From contig NC_087068.1 of the NCBI RefSeq assembly GCF_963678635.1, positions 13,271,872-13,335,871 of the forward strand: a stretch of DNA of 64,000 nt, read 5' to 3'. Both the position numbers and the translations under genes were made by a program. The stretch is from Symsagittifera roscoffensis (taxonomy: Eukaryota; Xenacoelomorpha; Acoela; Convolutidae). The notes below the pieces were generated by a model. That model had not been told where the DNA came from. It did not search any database and saw nothing but the letters and a program-made list of their open reading frames with translations. Positions 49,632 to 60,411 of the stretch are shown piece by piece; the stretch's first letter is position 1; every line of letters begins with the position of its first letter.

Positions 49632-51968
49632 GAACTACTCCTTAAGAATTTCTTCTTTTAACAAACTCGAAACAGCTTTTAAAATTCAAAAAAATATATT
49701 AATATTAGGATCTGTGAGTATTTGTCAGATTAGTTTCCAACCTCAAAAAGCCAGAGACAATGGGTATCTTTCGATAGAAACACAATTTCATTGTCTTCTA
49801 CTTGACAGATATTCCTGGTAGGGTTCTTGCGAAATGCATCCCCTGCGCTAGCAGTCGCCCACGATATCCCTCCATCTCGAGGTCTATTAGACGGCTTTCT
49901 AACTGACATTAGCTCATGAACTTAACTATTATCTATCATTATAATAATATATAAAATTTCTGAAAGAATCGTTCTCTGCCTAAGTCCGCTAGTAAGATAT
50001 ACCCGTTTTGTCCAGTAATCCACTAATTACATGCCAAAACTTCAGTTTAAAGTTATCATCACTAAAATTAACGAAATTCTGTATTAAACTAAAGTGCTCA
50101 AAAACTTATTAAATATCTTCAATTATTTTTTCGAGGAGGTTAAGTGGTCATATGTGCGATCTAAGACTACCCTAAATTGTATGATAAATTGAATTCTTCA
50201 TCACATTATCTCAAACCATCCACGCTTGTTGCTATTTATTCTAACCCTTCATCAATTCTCGAGGCTTATCCTCAACTTTTCTTAAACTCATTTTAATTCT
50301 ATCCACCTTAACGTAACTTAAACCTAAATCATCCATCAGTAAAGCTACCAATTACTGAAACTAAGGAAGAAAATAACAAAAACCAAAAAGGAAGGAACGG
50401 ATTTGAGTGTTTTTTAATAAATCATTAGTTTTTTTAACACAGTTTAAATATACACCTAATAAACAATAAGATTACGCACTAAAACCAATCTTAAACGTTA
50501 ACCACATAACACCAAACACCAAGTTTTAGTTTCAGCACAAAAATATCAGGTTTTACAACAAAAACTAAGTTTAAAACACTGACACATCCACTTTATATTG
50601 ATAAAATAGGTTTCATATGATAGCATAAGCAATAAAAAATTGATTTTTACCAGCCAAAATTTTTGGTTTCAGTCTAGGTTTCAGTTATAGGGTCAAATGT
50701 TTCAGTTAAAATAAGTATAGTTTCCGGTCAAAATTTCAAGTTTCTGTAAACGGATTCGGGTAAAACAGCAAAAGTTGAACTAGTCAAACCCAAATTTGGA
50801 TACCATAAGTCAAAAACCTGGTCTTAAATGGTACGTTTTTGTTAGTTTCAGGTTTCAGAACACAAAAATTGAGTTTTTGGTCTCAAAATTGAGCTCCGAA
50901 CGCCGAATTTTGACTTTCTAGAGAAAACTAACGGTGTTAAAACCCACCAAACCAATTTTAAATTTTGGTTCCTAAGGCTGAAACGTACGTTTCAGAATTG
51001 GTGTTTTTGGTTTCAGACCCAAAAATCTTGCTTCCCAAGTGAAATTTTTGTGAAATATTGAAAGATAATAGGAATCCTTAATGCACTAACAAATTTTTAA
51101 ACTCAAAAAACTTCTAGAAGGTGTTAGTTTGAGCCCTCAAACTTATAGTTTCAGAAAACTAAAATCGTCGTTTTAGGCTAAAATTTTCATCTTTTTGGCA
51201 ATTTTATTGCTGGAATAGAAATATATCAGAAAGACCAACCTAAATTTTCAATCTCAAAACTCTAAAACCAAGTGGTCAAACCATAGTTTCAGTTCTAGAA
51301 ATCATAGTTTCAGCCCCAAAAACTTAGGTTTCCGCAAACAAATTTTTGATTTTGAAGTTACAAACCTGTTCAAAATTCTAATTTACACTAAACCAGCTAT
51401 CAAAAACCAACTTTTTATTTTCATGCACCGAGTTTGAGAGAGTTTAAGAGTTTTAGGTTTGAGTTTTCAAAAACTAAGTTTAAGATATCAAAAGATTCGG
51501 TTTTCTCGAAACTTTTTGCAAGTTAAAGCGAAAACCAGATATAATACAGCGTATAGAAAATTTTAAGATTAAAACAATTCAACTTCAGCTACCATAGTTT
51601 CAGGTTTCAGATTATCGTTTCAGTCAAAAAATTTTCTAAAAATTTTTAACCAAAAAATTAAGTTTTGAACCAATAATAACCAATAAAGGCATATAGTTAT
51701 ATTGTTAACCATACCATAGCATCAACAAAACTTCACTTGAACAAAGTTTCAGGTTTCAGTTAAGGTTTCAGCGAATACAATACTTGAAAAACTTAGAAAA
51801 AAATTTAGAAAAATTTTTTTTCCAAAGAAATTTTTTTATTTCCTTATCTTATTATTAATAACCTTTGTTAATATTCAATAATTCCTAAGAGGTTTTCATT
51901 ACTCTAAGACATACTAATCAAATAGTACAACTTGGCTTAAGAAAAAGAAAACAAACATCAGGAAATTA
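49632..51968. other. Non-coding leader of the LTR element with GGTTTCAG-type repeats
   Basis: No open frame of note. From about 50640 to 51790 the text repeats short motifs such as GGTTTCAG, TTTCAGTT and CAAAAACTTAG at irregular spacing, so it looks like a decayed low-complexity array inside the element. Confidence 0.5.
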
Positions 51969-52244
51969 ATGTCAACACATTTTAAAATTGACGTCAGTAC
52001 AATAAATTTAAAGCTCAAATTAGGAAATAAAGTCTCTAACATCATATGGTATATCACTAACACTGAAAAAAATCATATTAGTATACTAGCAAAACAGCCT
52101 AACGAAGATAAACACGAATTATACGTCTTCTTTCGACGAAATACTCCAGAAATTGACACAATTCTTCAGCAAATAAAAATACCAAATAACATAATTTGTA
52201 TACCGGAAGAGCGATTAATTGCTTCACTCCCGATTGCTTTTTGA
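51969..52244 (+). CDS. Leader ORF of the LTR element, copy 1 (91 aa, unrecognised)
   Basis: ATG-started frame of 91 codons lying 560 bases upstream of gag. Its core reads NLKLKLGNKVSNIIWYITNT, and further on HELYVFF, NTPEIDTIL and KIPNNIICIP. A diverged copy of the same core lies at once downstream (52460-52711), which shows the reading frame has been under some selection and is not chance. No family recognised. No membrane segment or catalytic motif is seen. It may be an accessory protein of the element or an exon of a spliced transcript. Confidence 0.5.
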   Translation: MSTHFKIDVSTINLKLKLGNKVSNIIWYITNTEKNHISILAKQPNEDKHELYVFFRRNTPEIDTILQQIKIPNNIICIPEERLIASLPIAF

Positions 52245-52459
52245 TATCATAATATACCAAAGCACAAAACTACTTGCATTTTAATCATTTTTTATTAAAA
52301 ACACAAAATTTTCCTAAACAAAAATTAAAAATCATAACAAGTTCATAAGAAAAATTTAAATATTTTTTTATATTGTTTATCATTCCCTAGATAATTATTT
52401 ATGTCCCTAAAAGGATGTAAAATGCTATGACCAACTTTTATTAAGTAAATACAACACCA

Positions 52460-52711
52460 TTTAATTTAAAACTAAAATTAAAAAATAAATCCACAAAAAT
52501 TATTTGGTATATCACCAATATCCAAAAAGATCAAATCACAATTTTGTCCAAACACCCACACAAAAATATTCACGAATTAACCATTCTTTCCAGCAGCAAT
52601 ACCCCAGAGATAACTTCTATCTTAAAAAAGCTTAAACAGCCCCATAGCACTATTGATCTATCTAACAAAAACTCGTATTCATTGAAACCAGCAAACTTCC
52701 TTGTAACTTAA
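52460..52711 (+). pseudogene. Second, start-less copy of the leader ORF
   Basis: The frame aligns along its length with the ORF at 51969: it reads FNLKLKLKNKSTKIIWYITN, then HELTIL, NTPEITSILKKLKQP and ends with TAA. An in-frame TAA lies shortly upstream and no ATG precedes the homology, so it is a decayed duplicate, or an internal exon reached by splicing. Confidence 0.5.
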
Positions 52712-52804
52712 ATACAAATATTTTAGTCCGTACAATTGATCAGTACAGAACACATCCAAACCCTTTATATATTGTTAAGAAAACATTGAGTGAATTAAAC
52801 AAAA

Positions 52805-53899
52805 ATGGCAAACGTAGTAGCATACCCAGATTTAGCTCTCGAAAAGTTTACCGGCTTAGATCCGAATGAAGATGCAAGAGATTTTCTTGATATAGTAGAG
52901 AAAAAGATAGCATTTTCCCTAGGCACTAGACCAGGAGATGCAGGTGACGAACAAGACGCATATGATAACAGACAAAGAGCCTTATTTGGTTCAATATTAA
53001 GAGGTCCAGCCGCTCAATGGTATCAGGGATTAGCAGCAAACTTACCTTGGAATGATATAAGAGATCAATTCATAGATAGATTCACTGATGATAAGGATAA
53101 ATATAGGAGACGAATAGAAGCAGAAAACATCAAAAGACAACCTGATGAATTCATTAAAAGCTACATACATAGATTAAGCACTGCAGTAGACCGTGGATGG
53201 CCTAATCCAACTTTTAATGATGATCAAAGCGCAGCAAAGAAAATGGAATTCTTTGTACGCGGCTTAAGCCCGCCAGGCTTGAAACAAAAGGCTCATCAAT
53301 TCCTAATTGAGAATCCACCCGCAACTTGGCAACAATTAAAAGATCATATTGCTACAAAAGACTTAAGTTTTGCAATAAGTAGTGAATTTATCGGAACAGC
53401 ATCCAGTAGCATAGAAAATAAATTGGAAATAAAGGGAATAAAGAATCAACTTAAAGAGTTAACAGGACTAATGAAGTATCATAAAATAAACGCAGCCTAT
53501 AATCCACATGAGCATAGAAACAAACAAAACAACCCAATGTTTTGCAACTGGTGTTGCATGTCAGGCCACACGATAAGCCATTGCTTTAAATATAACGATC
53601 AACAGGAGCAAAATTATAACTCGCTTCAATTAAGAGAGAATTCAAACAGAAGTCACCATAACTATAGCAAGAGTAGGTCAAGAGTAGACAACAATTTCAA
53701 TGACATAAACTCTCAGCAAGAGTTCAGGCACTTGTCAAACTTCAATGAAAGTTCTCAATCGCGTGACAGGTCGAACAGTAAGAAACACTTCAACGAAAAT
53801 AACGATTATCATTCACCTTACCAGATCCACAACTTTAGTGATGATGACATTCCAGGAGACTATACCGATAATGAGTGTGAACTTGTGAATTTAAACTAG
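52805..53899 (+). CDS. gag: Gag polyprotein of the LTR element
   Basis: 364 codons from an ATG in good context (AAAAATGGC). Residues about 10-190 resemble the retrotransposon Gag capsid-like domain: helical, with LRGPAAQWYQGL, IRDQFIDRF, IKSYIHRLS and FFVRGLSPP. A zinc knuckle follows at residues 247-260 (C-x2-C-x4-H-x4-C, CNWCCMSGHTISHC), then an Asn/Ser/Arg-rich tail suited to nucleic-acid binding. The stop TAG at 53897 directly follows a TTTAAAC heptamer read as T-TTA-AAC, so a fraction of ribosomes probably shift into the protease frame. Intact, with no internal stops. Confidence 0.9.
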   Translation: MANVVAYPDLALEKFTGLDPNEDARDFLDIVEKKIAFSLGTRPGDAGDEQDAYDNRQRALFGSILRGPAAQWYQGLAANLPWNDIRDQFIDRFTDDKDKYRRRIEAENIKRQPDEFIKSYIHRLSTAVDRGWPNPTFNDDQSAAKKMEFFVRGLSPPGLKQKAHQFLIENPPATWQQLKDHIATKDLSFAISSEFIGTASSSIENKLEIKGIKNQLKELTGLMKYHKINAAYNPHEHRNKQNNPMFCNWCCMSGHTISHCFKYNDQQEQNYNSLQLRENSNRSHHNYSKSRSRVDNNFNDINSQQEFRHLSNFNESSQSRDRSNSKKHFNENNDYHSPYQIHNFSDDDIPGDYTDNECELVNLN

Positions 53900-53964
53900 A
53901 TCAGTCTCCGTCTGAACCAAAAATACAATTATATATTAACTTATACCAACATCCCGTCGGAGAC
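53890..53964 (+). promoter_or_regulatory. -1 programmed ribosomal frameshift signal between gag and pro
   Basis: Slippery heptamer TTTAAAC at 53890-53896 in the correct register (X-XXY-YYZ against the gag frame), followed directly by the gag stop TAG. Seven bases further on, GTCTCCG (53904-53910) is perfectly complementary to CGGAGAC (53958-53964), giving a possible stimulatory stem. The -1 frame is open from here through the protease to 54636. Confidence 0.75.
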
Positions 53965-54636
53965 AAAAATAAAAATTACGGTTTGGAAACCCAATTTCTA
54001 CTAGACACTGGAGCAACATGTTCGCTTATTAATTTTGACAGTTTTGAACAATATTGTAAAATACAGCCTCTACAGCTTAATAAATCTAGATCCAAAACAG
54101 TTGCTGTAAATGGAGAAAAACTTAAACTTATAGGTTATACTAATTTTGAATCAACTTTTGGTACAAACACTGATAATCCCGTAAAAATCAAAGCATGGAT
54201 TTCAGCCGAGAACGGATGCGATCTAAATATATTAGGAATGGATTTCATTTCTCACAACATTAAATCAATAAACTTTCCAAATTTAAACTTAGAATTAAAA
54301 AAATACCCAGATATAACAGTTCCTATCAGTATTGTAAGAAGCAAAAGTTATCCATATCTAAGTTTTTATCAAAATGTACTTCTTGATAAAAATATAACTA
54401 TTGCACCAAAATCATCCCGCGTAATTTCAATTTCTCCAGCAGGCATGGTTTTCAAAGTAGGAACATCGTTTAGAATTGATAAGTCCTTAGAACAAAAAGG
54501 CATCAATGCAAAAAGCACTTATTGTAGGAATGAAATTAAGTCAATGCCTATCGTACTAAAAAATTCCAGAGAATCAAAAGTAAATATAAACAAAGGTGTA
54601 ATAGGCCAAACGTTTGAAACCATAGAAATAAAATAA
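53890..54636 (+). CDS. pro: Retroviral-type aspartic protease region, expressed by -1 frameshift
   Basis: The frame is -1 relative to gag, has no ATG at its beginning, and is open from the slippery site to TAA at 54636, so it is a Gag-Pro extension and not a separate gene. The active site reads FLLDTGATCSLIN (coded from about 53995), the usual D-T/S-G catalytic triplet, and LNILGMDFI further on corresponds to the second conserved strand of clan AA proteases. The remaining 110 or so residues (to IGQTFETIEIK) are of the kind that link protease to reverse transcriptase, but the frame stops with no RT. The protease would cut the Gag precursor. Confidence 0.82.
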   Translation, partial: FKLDQSPSEPKIQLYINLYQHPVGDKNKNYGLETQFLLDTGATCSLINFDSFEQYCKIQPLQLNKSRSKTVAVNGEKLKLIGYTNFESTFGTNTDNPVKIKAWISAENGCDLNILGMDFISHNIKSINFPNLNLELKKYPDITVPISIVRSKSYPYLSFYQNVLLDKNITIAPKSSRVISISPAGMVFKVGTSFRIDKSLEQKGINAKSTYCRNEIKSMPIVLKNSRESKVNINKGVIGQTFETIEIK

Positions 54637-56264
54637 ACCCGTTTCTTCGTGCTTTAAAACATTAATTTTCATTAAAGCTTTTATAACGCTTAAAGTTTTG
54701 TGAAGTTTACCTAAAATTTTGTATACTGAGCAGTAAACTTTGTTTAATATTACTAAAAAGTTAGATTACGAATATTATCCTACAAATGTACTACAATGAA
54801 TAGCGGTTCTGTATGACACCCAAAAGGATATGCCAAAATGCATGAACACGGATTTAGCTCTTAACCGAGATCGAAAACAGTCAAGTACGCTAATAGTTTT
54901 GGACCATCCTCAAAATCAAATAAAGATAGAGGGATCGGAACCCAATGGCTCAGACAAAAAAGTTTTTCCACTTCAGCATATTTGCAAAAAAAATATCAAA
55001 AGGCCAGGAGATTAAAACATTACAATTTTACGAGTCTATAATAATTTCATTTTCAGGCGGTTTTATTAACTGAAAATTCAGTATTACACTTAAGGGAATG
55101 ACAAATTACCCTACGTACAATAACGAGAATTAATAGAGTGAGACCTTTGATGAAAAAACTAGCCAATGTAAAATTGTAACAAACTCATTCTGCGAAGTTA
55201 ATTTGCACCATCGGTTTCTTCTTAGGGCCCAAGTAGGGACTGATGACAAAAATTATTATCTTTGTAGTTTTCAAGTTACAAAATGCAAACTAGAAGAAAT
55301 TCATCAAAAAGGGAAATTTCACCTCCTTTTTTCTCAACACATTGAGTAAAATTTTCATCAAAAATCTTTATCATAAAATGGGCGAACAACGTTTTTCGAC
55401 CCGACCCGCCGCAGATTTATGCCAGCATTTGTTGGTGGCTTCATGTAGCCTTTTTAAAATTATGGTACCATAATCTTTCAACAACGCAAATGCTTGTTGG
55501 TGGCTGTATGCAGCCTTTGAGACTCTTTTGATTCGCTCCTCACAATTTGGCCAAAATATCAATTCGGTAGTTCAAAATTCACAACATGCAGGCATTTAAA
55601 CCCTTAAAAACAACAAATTTTCAGAAGCAACACTTTGAAAATTGGACCGCATCATCTTTAAGATTGTTTACGTTAAATTTTTGCATCATAAAGTTCAGGA
55701 TGACTTTCTGTACTAAAGATGTGAACATGGACTGATGCAGAGGATTAAAACCAAAGAGAAACTAATAAACTTATCTTTTTGAAAACTATACAGTTTGCAA
55801 ATTGTCTGTTTAATTTTCCTTTTCTACGATATTTCATTTTGATTTGATTCTAATTTAAATCTTTTCTTTTTTATATCAAAAAATGTAACAAAAATTGCTG
55901 GTTATGACAACCAGGTGGACATATTTTTATATTAGGGGTTAATTAATGCCCAAATTTCCATTTTTGCTTTAACTACATAAGTTTAATATCTGAGCTTAAC
56001 TCAGTGTCGGAAAATGCTTTATTCCTGTGGTTAATAAACACCATGATCGTCTTTCTTGATTTGTATTCCTGTGGTTAATAAACACCATGATCGTCTTTCT
56101 TCATTTGTTTTCCGTGGTGGGTTTGTGTGAAACCACAAGATTATATTTTCCACCTTTTATATATATATACAATTTTACACTTTGTCCTTCATCGTTCAAA
56201 CATTTGATAATTAGCCTTAATATCCGAATGTAATTCGGGATTTTGAATATTTGGTCATTTTATA
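54637..56264. other. Element interior with no recognisable coding domain
   Basis: Where pol would be expected there is AT-rich sequence with only short frames. Features seen: a duplicated phrase around TTGTTGGTGGCTTCATGTAGCC and TTGTTGGTGGCTGTATGCAGCC near 55428-55520, a direct tandem repeat of about 44 bp (TTCCTGTGGTTAATAAACACC at about 56024 and 56067), and a TATA-like run TTTTATATATATATAC near 56155 that could serve as an internal promoter for the ORF at 56268. Confidence 0.5.
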
Positions 56265-56267
56265 TTG

Positions 56268-56954
56268 ATGTTTAGCAAAATGGATTACGACCCAATTTTA
56301 AACTGGAATTGCAGAAACGCAGACCCAGCACCAGAGGAGTTCAAAAGAAAGCTGCCCCTCAGGAAGAAACAACGGAAACCTCTAGCAGTTCAATCTTTGT
56401 CAATGGACGACGGGTTAAATAAGAACCCTCGCAATTTTCCTAGTTTAACCCAAAGATTGGAGCTGCAGAAGTGCAGAGAAACCAAATTGGATCCGGAAAA
56501 TCCAAAATATATAACGAGTTTAAAGTACTCAATAAAGAAAAATTTTAACAGATGGAAACTGCCATCGTTCATTGAAGTCGTTAACTCAACGACAATGGAA
56601 AAGGCGATGATGCCTATCGACTTCATAACCCAGCCAGAAGGGGTTATAAAGAACGAAAACAACTTCTGGAAATTAAAGAAGAGGGAGGAACACGGCTACA
56701 TCCTCAAGGCAGGAGGCACGCAAGTCACCATTCCGTTCGAGGGAATAACTGCTTTTCCGAACCATGTAAAAAACAGACAGGAAGAACAGGACGACATTCA
56801 ACAACTTACGGACGGAATGAGCAGACTACGAATCAAAAACAAAATTAAAAAGAAGAAAATCGTGAAGTTGCAACAAAAACTTGAGGCTTCACAGAGGAAG
56901 ATAGCGATCCTCAGATCATACAATGTGGAGCTTGAATCCGGAAGGAAGCTCTAG
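56268..56954 (+). CDS. Unrecognised basic ORF of the LTR element with a coiled-coil tail
   Basis: 228 codons from the ATG at 56268, or 224 from the ATG at 56280, which begins MDYDPILNW. It sits in the position where env or an accessory gene would be, between the pol-less gap and the polypurine tract. There is no signal peptide, membrane segment or Cys pattern, so it is not an obvious envelope. It is strongly basic (KLPLRKKQRKPL near the N-terminus) and ends with a Lys/Gln/Leu heptad-like stretch (IKNKIKKKKIVKLQQKLEAS and beyond) that is probably a coiled coil. Intact, in a young element, so probably functional. No family recognised. Confidence 0.6.
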   Translation: MFSKMDYDPILNWNCRNADPAPEEFKRKLPLRKKQRKPLAVQSLSMDDGLNKNPRNFPSLTQRLELQKCRETKLDPENPKYITSLKYSIKKNFNRWKLPSFIEVVNSTTMEKAMMPIDFITQPEGVIKNENNFWKLKKREEHGYILKAGGTQVTIPFEGITAFPNHVKNRQEEQDDIQQLTDGMSRLRIKNKIKKKKIVKLQQKLEASQRKIAILRSYNVELESGRKL

Positions 56955-57102
56955 ATAAAACCTAACTTATCTTTATAGCTTTTTCATTTGATGTTCTTTT
57001 TAAATTTTATAACTATAGTATTTAATCATTAAAGTGTTTAAATTTTCACCATGGTAACTGTAAGAATCGAACAGCTTAATTTTCTAAAAAAAAGGGGTGA
57101 GT

Positions 57103-58257
57103 TGTAGTATTGCGAAATACTACACACACACAAAAGACCATTGTCTTAATTGTTTATTTAACGACCCAATTCTAAATTGGAGCGTGCCATTTAAATTAAA
57201 GCCTCTTTTCACTAAATCAGATATTGACTGATTTACTCTTATTAGGACTATAAAATCTTGTTTTGAAAATCCACTCCTTTTTAAATACTTGTCCAATTTT
57301 TCTCGTTTTTTCATGCTCAATATTTTAAAAGGGCGGCGATTATTAATACGTCCCTTTTAACTTAACTTGAAACAAACTGGATAAACATTTCGCAGTCTTG
57401 CCGGCTGCACTGAAATTCTCCTTGCTTTGATTAAGCAGAGATGCACCTGCAATATGATGCATCAGAGAGAGTAATATGAATTTTTAATCAGACAAACTGA
57501 AGGCTGCGGTTTTTATCAAAGGGGACTAATAAGTTGAAGATATTTGATTTGAAAAAATCAAACAAAAACTAGTTGAAAATTCCCTTATTAAAAAGGGAGA
57601 ACAAAGGAGCAGGTGAAACCTGAATAATTAAAGATTGAATCAGCCGCCGGTTTATGCTTACGAGCAAAAGGACTGGCCTGAAATCTTCAGTGTTTCATTT
57701 TGCTCAGTCAGCAGCAAGTCATTTCTCTTCAGTCAGATCTTTTAAAAATAAATAATTTTTCTTTTCTGCCCTAACACTAAAATTAATCGAGCCCTTTTCA
57801 TTTTTAAAAAGAGAATAAATTCTCATCTTAAGTTTGATTTTAAAAATTATAAATCGAGATAATCGAGATACGCACCCCCGAGGAAGTCTGGACTACAAGT
57901 ACCCAAAGGACTACGGCAAGACGATTCAGACGACCCAACCAGAAGTGCTGACTTGGACAAACATCAAGGGCAACCATACATACTAATCAGCCACCGACCT
58001 TAGTAAGAAGATAAAAAATTGATGAACAAAATAAGATTAGCTCAACCTCCCCTCATAGGTATATTTCTTTAAGCTGTTCGATTCGTTTATATAATCTAAT
58101 AACCCAGTGCTTTGTATCCAACCAACTAATTAATTCATACCTTTTCTAACTATTGTTTCTACTCTACTTTTTGTCAAGACAATTTGACGATCTAAGGTGA
58201 GACTTATAAATTAGGATAAAATTACTAAGCATTCAACCAGCAATGAGCGCTTAGTAA
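57103..58257 (+). repeat. 3' LTR
   Basis: Second copy of the 1155 bp LTR, preceded by a polypurine tract (eight A followed by GGGGTGAGT), which is the usual plus-strand priming site. It is followed by AATAC, the target duplication. The antisense 64-codon ORF recurs here (ATG at 57314 down to 57120). Confidence 0.92.
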
Positions 58258-58262
58258 AATAC

Positions 58263-60411
58263 CATGTTCTCCACTGCCACATTTCGATCGTTTTTAAGAA
58301 ATGCAGATATAAATTTTTCCTAAATCAGTCTTTTGTAATAAAAAAAAAACTATTTTCTAATCGTTTATACAAAACTTTCAAAAAACTTCACACGAATTAG
58401 AATTCTTCAACTGTCTGTGGTCCAATATTGTGAAAGTAGAGAACTTTTCCAATTTTTAAGCAGCTAGGAAATAGGCCTTCCAACATTGATTTGCTGATTA
58501 GGATTGAGATCCTTTCGCAAAAAAACTAGATTCAATTATCAACCATTCACCATTTTTAGTTTCATTTATGCAAACAAAATTTGTAAAACTTGTGCTGCTC
58601 AGTTAATTTTTCTCCAATGGATGCAAAATGAGAATTGAAATCCTAAGATGACACATATTTCTTTCTATTTCGCGGGTTTTGCTTTTTTTCATGAATTACA
58701 CCTTAAAAAATTTTTGATAGTGATTTTGAATTTTAATTTACTCGATTGTGATAGTGTTTGACATTGGCTTTGCGACAAACTAGTTTGGTATGTCAATTTA
58801 TTTCTGCAAGAGCTATTTTGTTAGAGAACGGATTATCTTTATAGAGAGAGTATATACTCTATTTTTCGGTACAAGCTGCGTTTATTAGTTTTTTTTAACC
58901 CAGCAATCTGCAAACGGAACAATTTTTTGGAGTTTTTGGAATGTAATTGTCGGATTAATCTGCTATAATTTCAACCAAGAAACTCCATTTGTTATTTACG
59001 TTCATGTGCTACAGTGAATGCATTTTTTTTCTAGAACCAGTAAATGCTTTTCATTAAAACTTATCGTTTTCTGAACGTTTCAATTACCTTCTCCCAACTT
59101 CAAGTGGTTCTTCGTTGATCTGATAAAGTGTATTTATAGGATACGTTGTTTTAACTGAATGCTAATCTAATTATTCAAGGACCTCTACAGTCGTGTCTGC
59201 ATAAATTTTAGCGAAGAAAAAATTCAGGAAAGTCAAAATTTTTTCAATATCTCGGATAATTTAATATCTCGGAGATCATTAATAAGTTCTAGATCAAATG
59301 TTCGATGTGTTTTTTGTTCAAACTCGACACTATGTTGTTGTTTACAATTACTTCAACGTTAAAAAAATCGCACAGTATATTCTTGTTTTTTTTTTATTGA
59401 TGCTAATGAAACTACAAGCATATCAAGGAACTCTTCTGTGAAGTACCAGGGAAAGTTTTGTGTCGACTTTGATTTCAATCAATTGAGTTTGCAATTTATC
59501 AATTTTTGTTTCAACAATATTTCGACCGCTGAATTTTTGAAAACGAGAGTGGTCACACCAATTCTCCGCAATCTTTTAGTTATCATCTGTGTCCACCAAA
59601 AACAGACCTGTTTCGACGTTGTCATTAAGCTAGGCCTCCGTAAATGCAATTTCTAAGGTTGCGAGTTCGTGTTTAGCATAACTACAACAATTCAATTCAA
59701 TGACCTTATGTTCTGCAATAAAATGTTGTTAGATCTCATTTCGTTTAGTAGTGGTTTTGATTGCTGTTGCTTCAAGATTTTGTCTAATTCAAGATTTTTT
59801 TATTATTTACTAAGATGTGAAGGACTAATTTAGATGAAATGTGCTAACAAAATTTGAACTGAGTGGAGACAATACTTTATAGAAAAGCATGGTCGTTGAA
59901 ACAAAAAGAAAAAAATCTTAGAACCATAATGCCCTTTCAATTCAAAGATCTTTTATGAAAAACAGCTCTTTTATAATAAAATATATAATTATAATATTCC
60001 ACTAGGAATTTTAAAACATTAAATCTACTTATGAACGTTAAAGTCAAGTACCATTTTTACAGCCACTTCACATACTTTTTCACGAAAAAACCGCAAGGCA
60101 GGAAAAAATGAAAATCAAAAGCCGCCATTAAGAATTAATCATAATATTTTTCATTTCGGTTTATTGCACTTTCGGATAATTGCACGTTACTCCAATTTCC
60201 ATAAAATTATTAAGCATAAATACCATTCATGCGGACATAAATTAGAATTTTACAAAAAAGACATTTATATTTAACACTTGTTGAAGAGTAGGCAGGCTAT
60301 CATTGCTCCGCAATGTATTGGTATTCGTGATCAAGTCATTCTTTGAAAAACTGTCAAAATATGGCCAAACTTTGAAAAGCAAACTGTTTTTCAACGAGTT
60401 GTCGGACGACA
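58263..60411. other. AT-rich intergenic region right of the LTR element
   Basis: I see no repeat family shared with other parts of the window and no gene. The candidate polyadenylation signal for the 60412-61644 exon lies at 60165-60160. Confidence 0.4.

Larger units (their letters stand above)
48451..58262 (+). mobile_element. LTR retrotransposon, gag-pro, lacking RT/RNase H/integrase
   Basis: This is a complete insertion. A 5 bp direct repeat AATAC flanks it (48451-48455 and 58258-58262), and two LTRs of about 1155 bp differ at only about three positions by eye, so the insertion is young. Order: 5' LTR, primer-binding site starting TGGTGCGACC at 49614, a leader of about 2.3 kb, small leader ORFs, gag, protease in the -1 frame, 1.6 kb with no recognisable domain, an unrecognised ORF, a polypurine tract (A run then GGGG, about 57086-57102), 3' LTR. 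I looked in the frames between 54637 and 56264 and found no reverse transcriptase, RNase H or integrase motif. The gag and protease style fits the Ty3/gypsy group, but without RT the clade cannot be fixed. It would need a partner element to move. Confidence 0.9.

Noticed and set aside
55371-55562. Minus-strand frame (MIFWPNCEERIKRV...) resembling an integrase start
   Set aside because: Wrong orientation relative to gag, no zinc-binding His/Cys pattern and no catalytic residues; it arises from a duplicated non-coding phrase.
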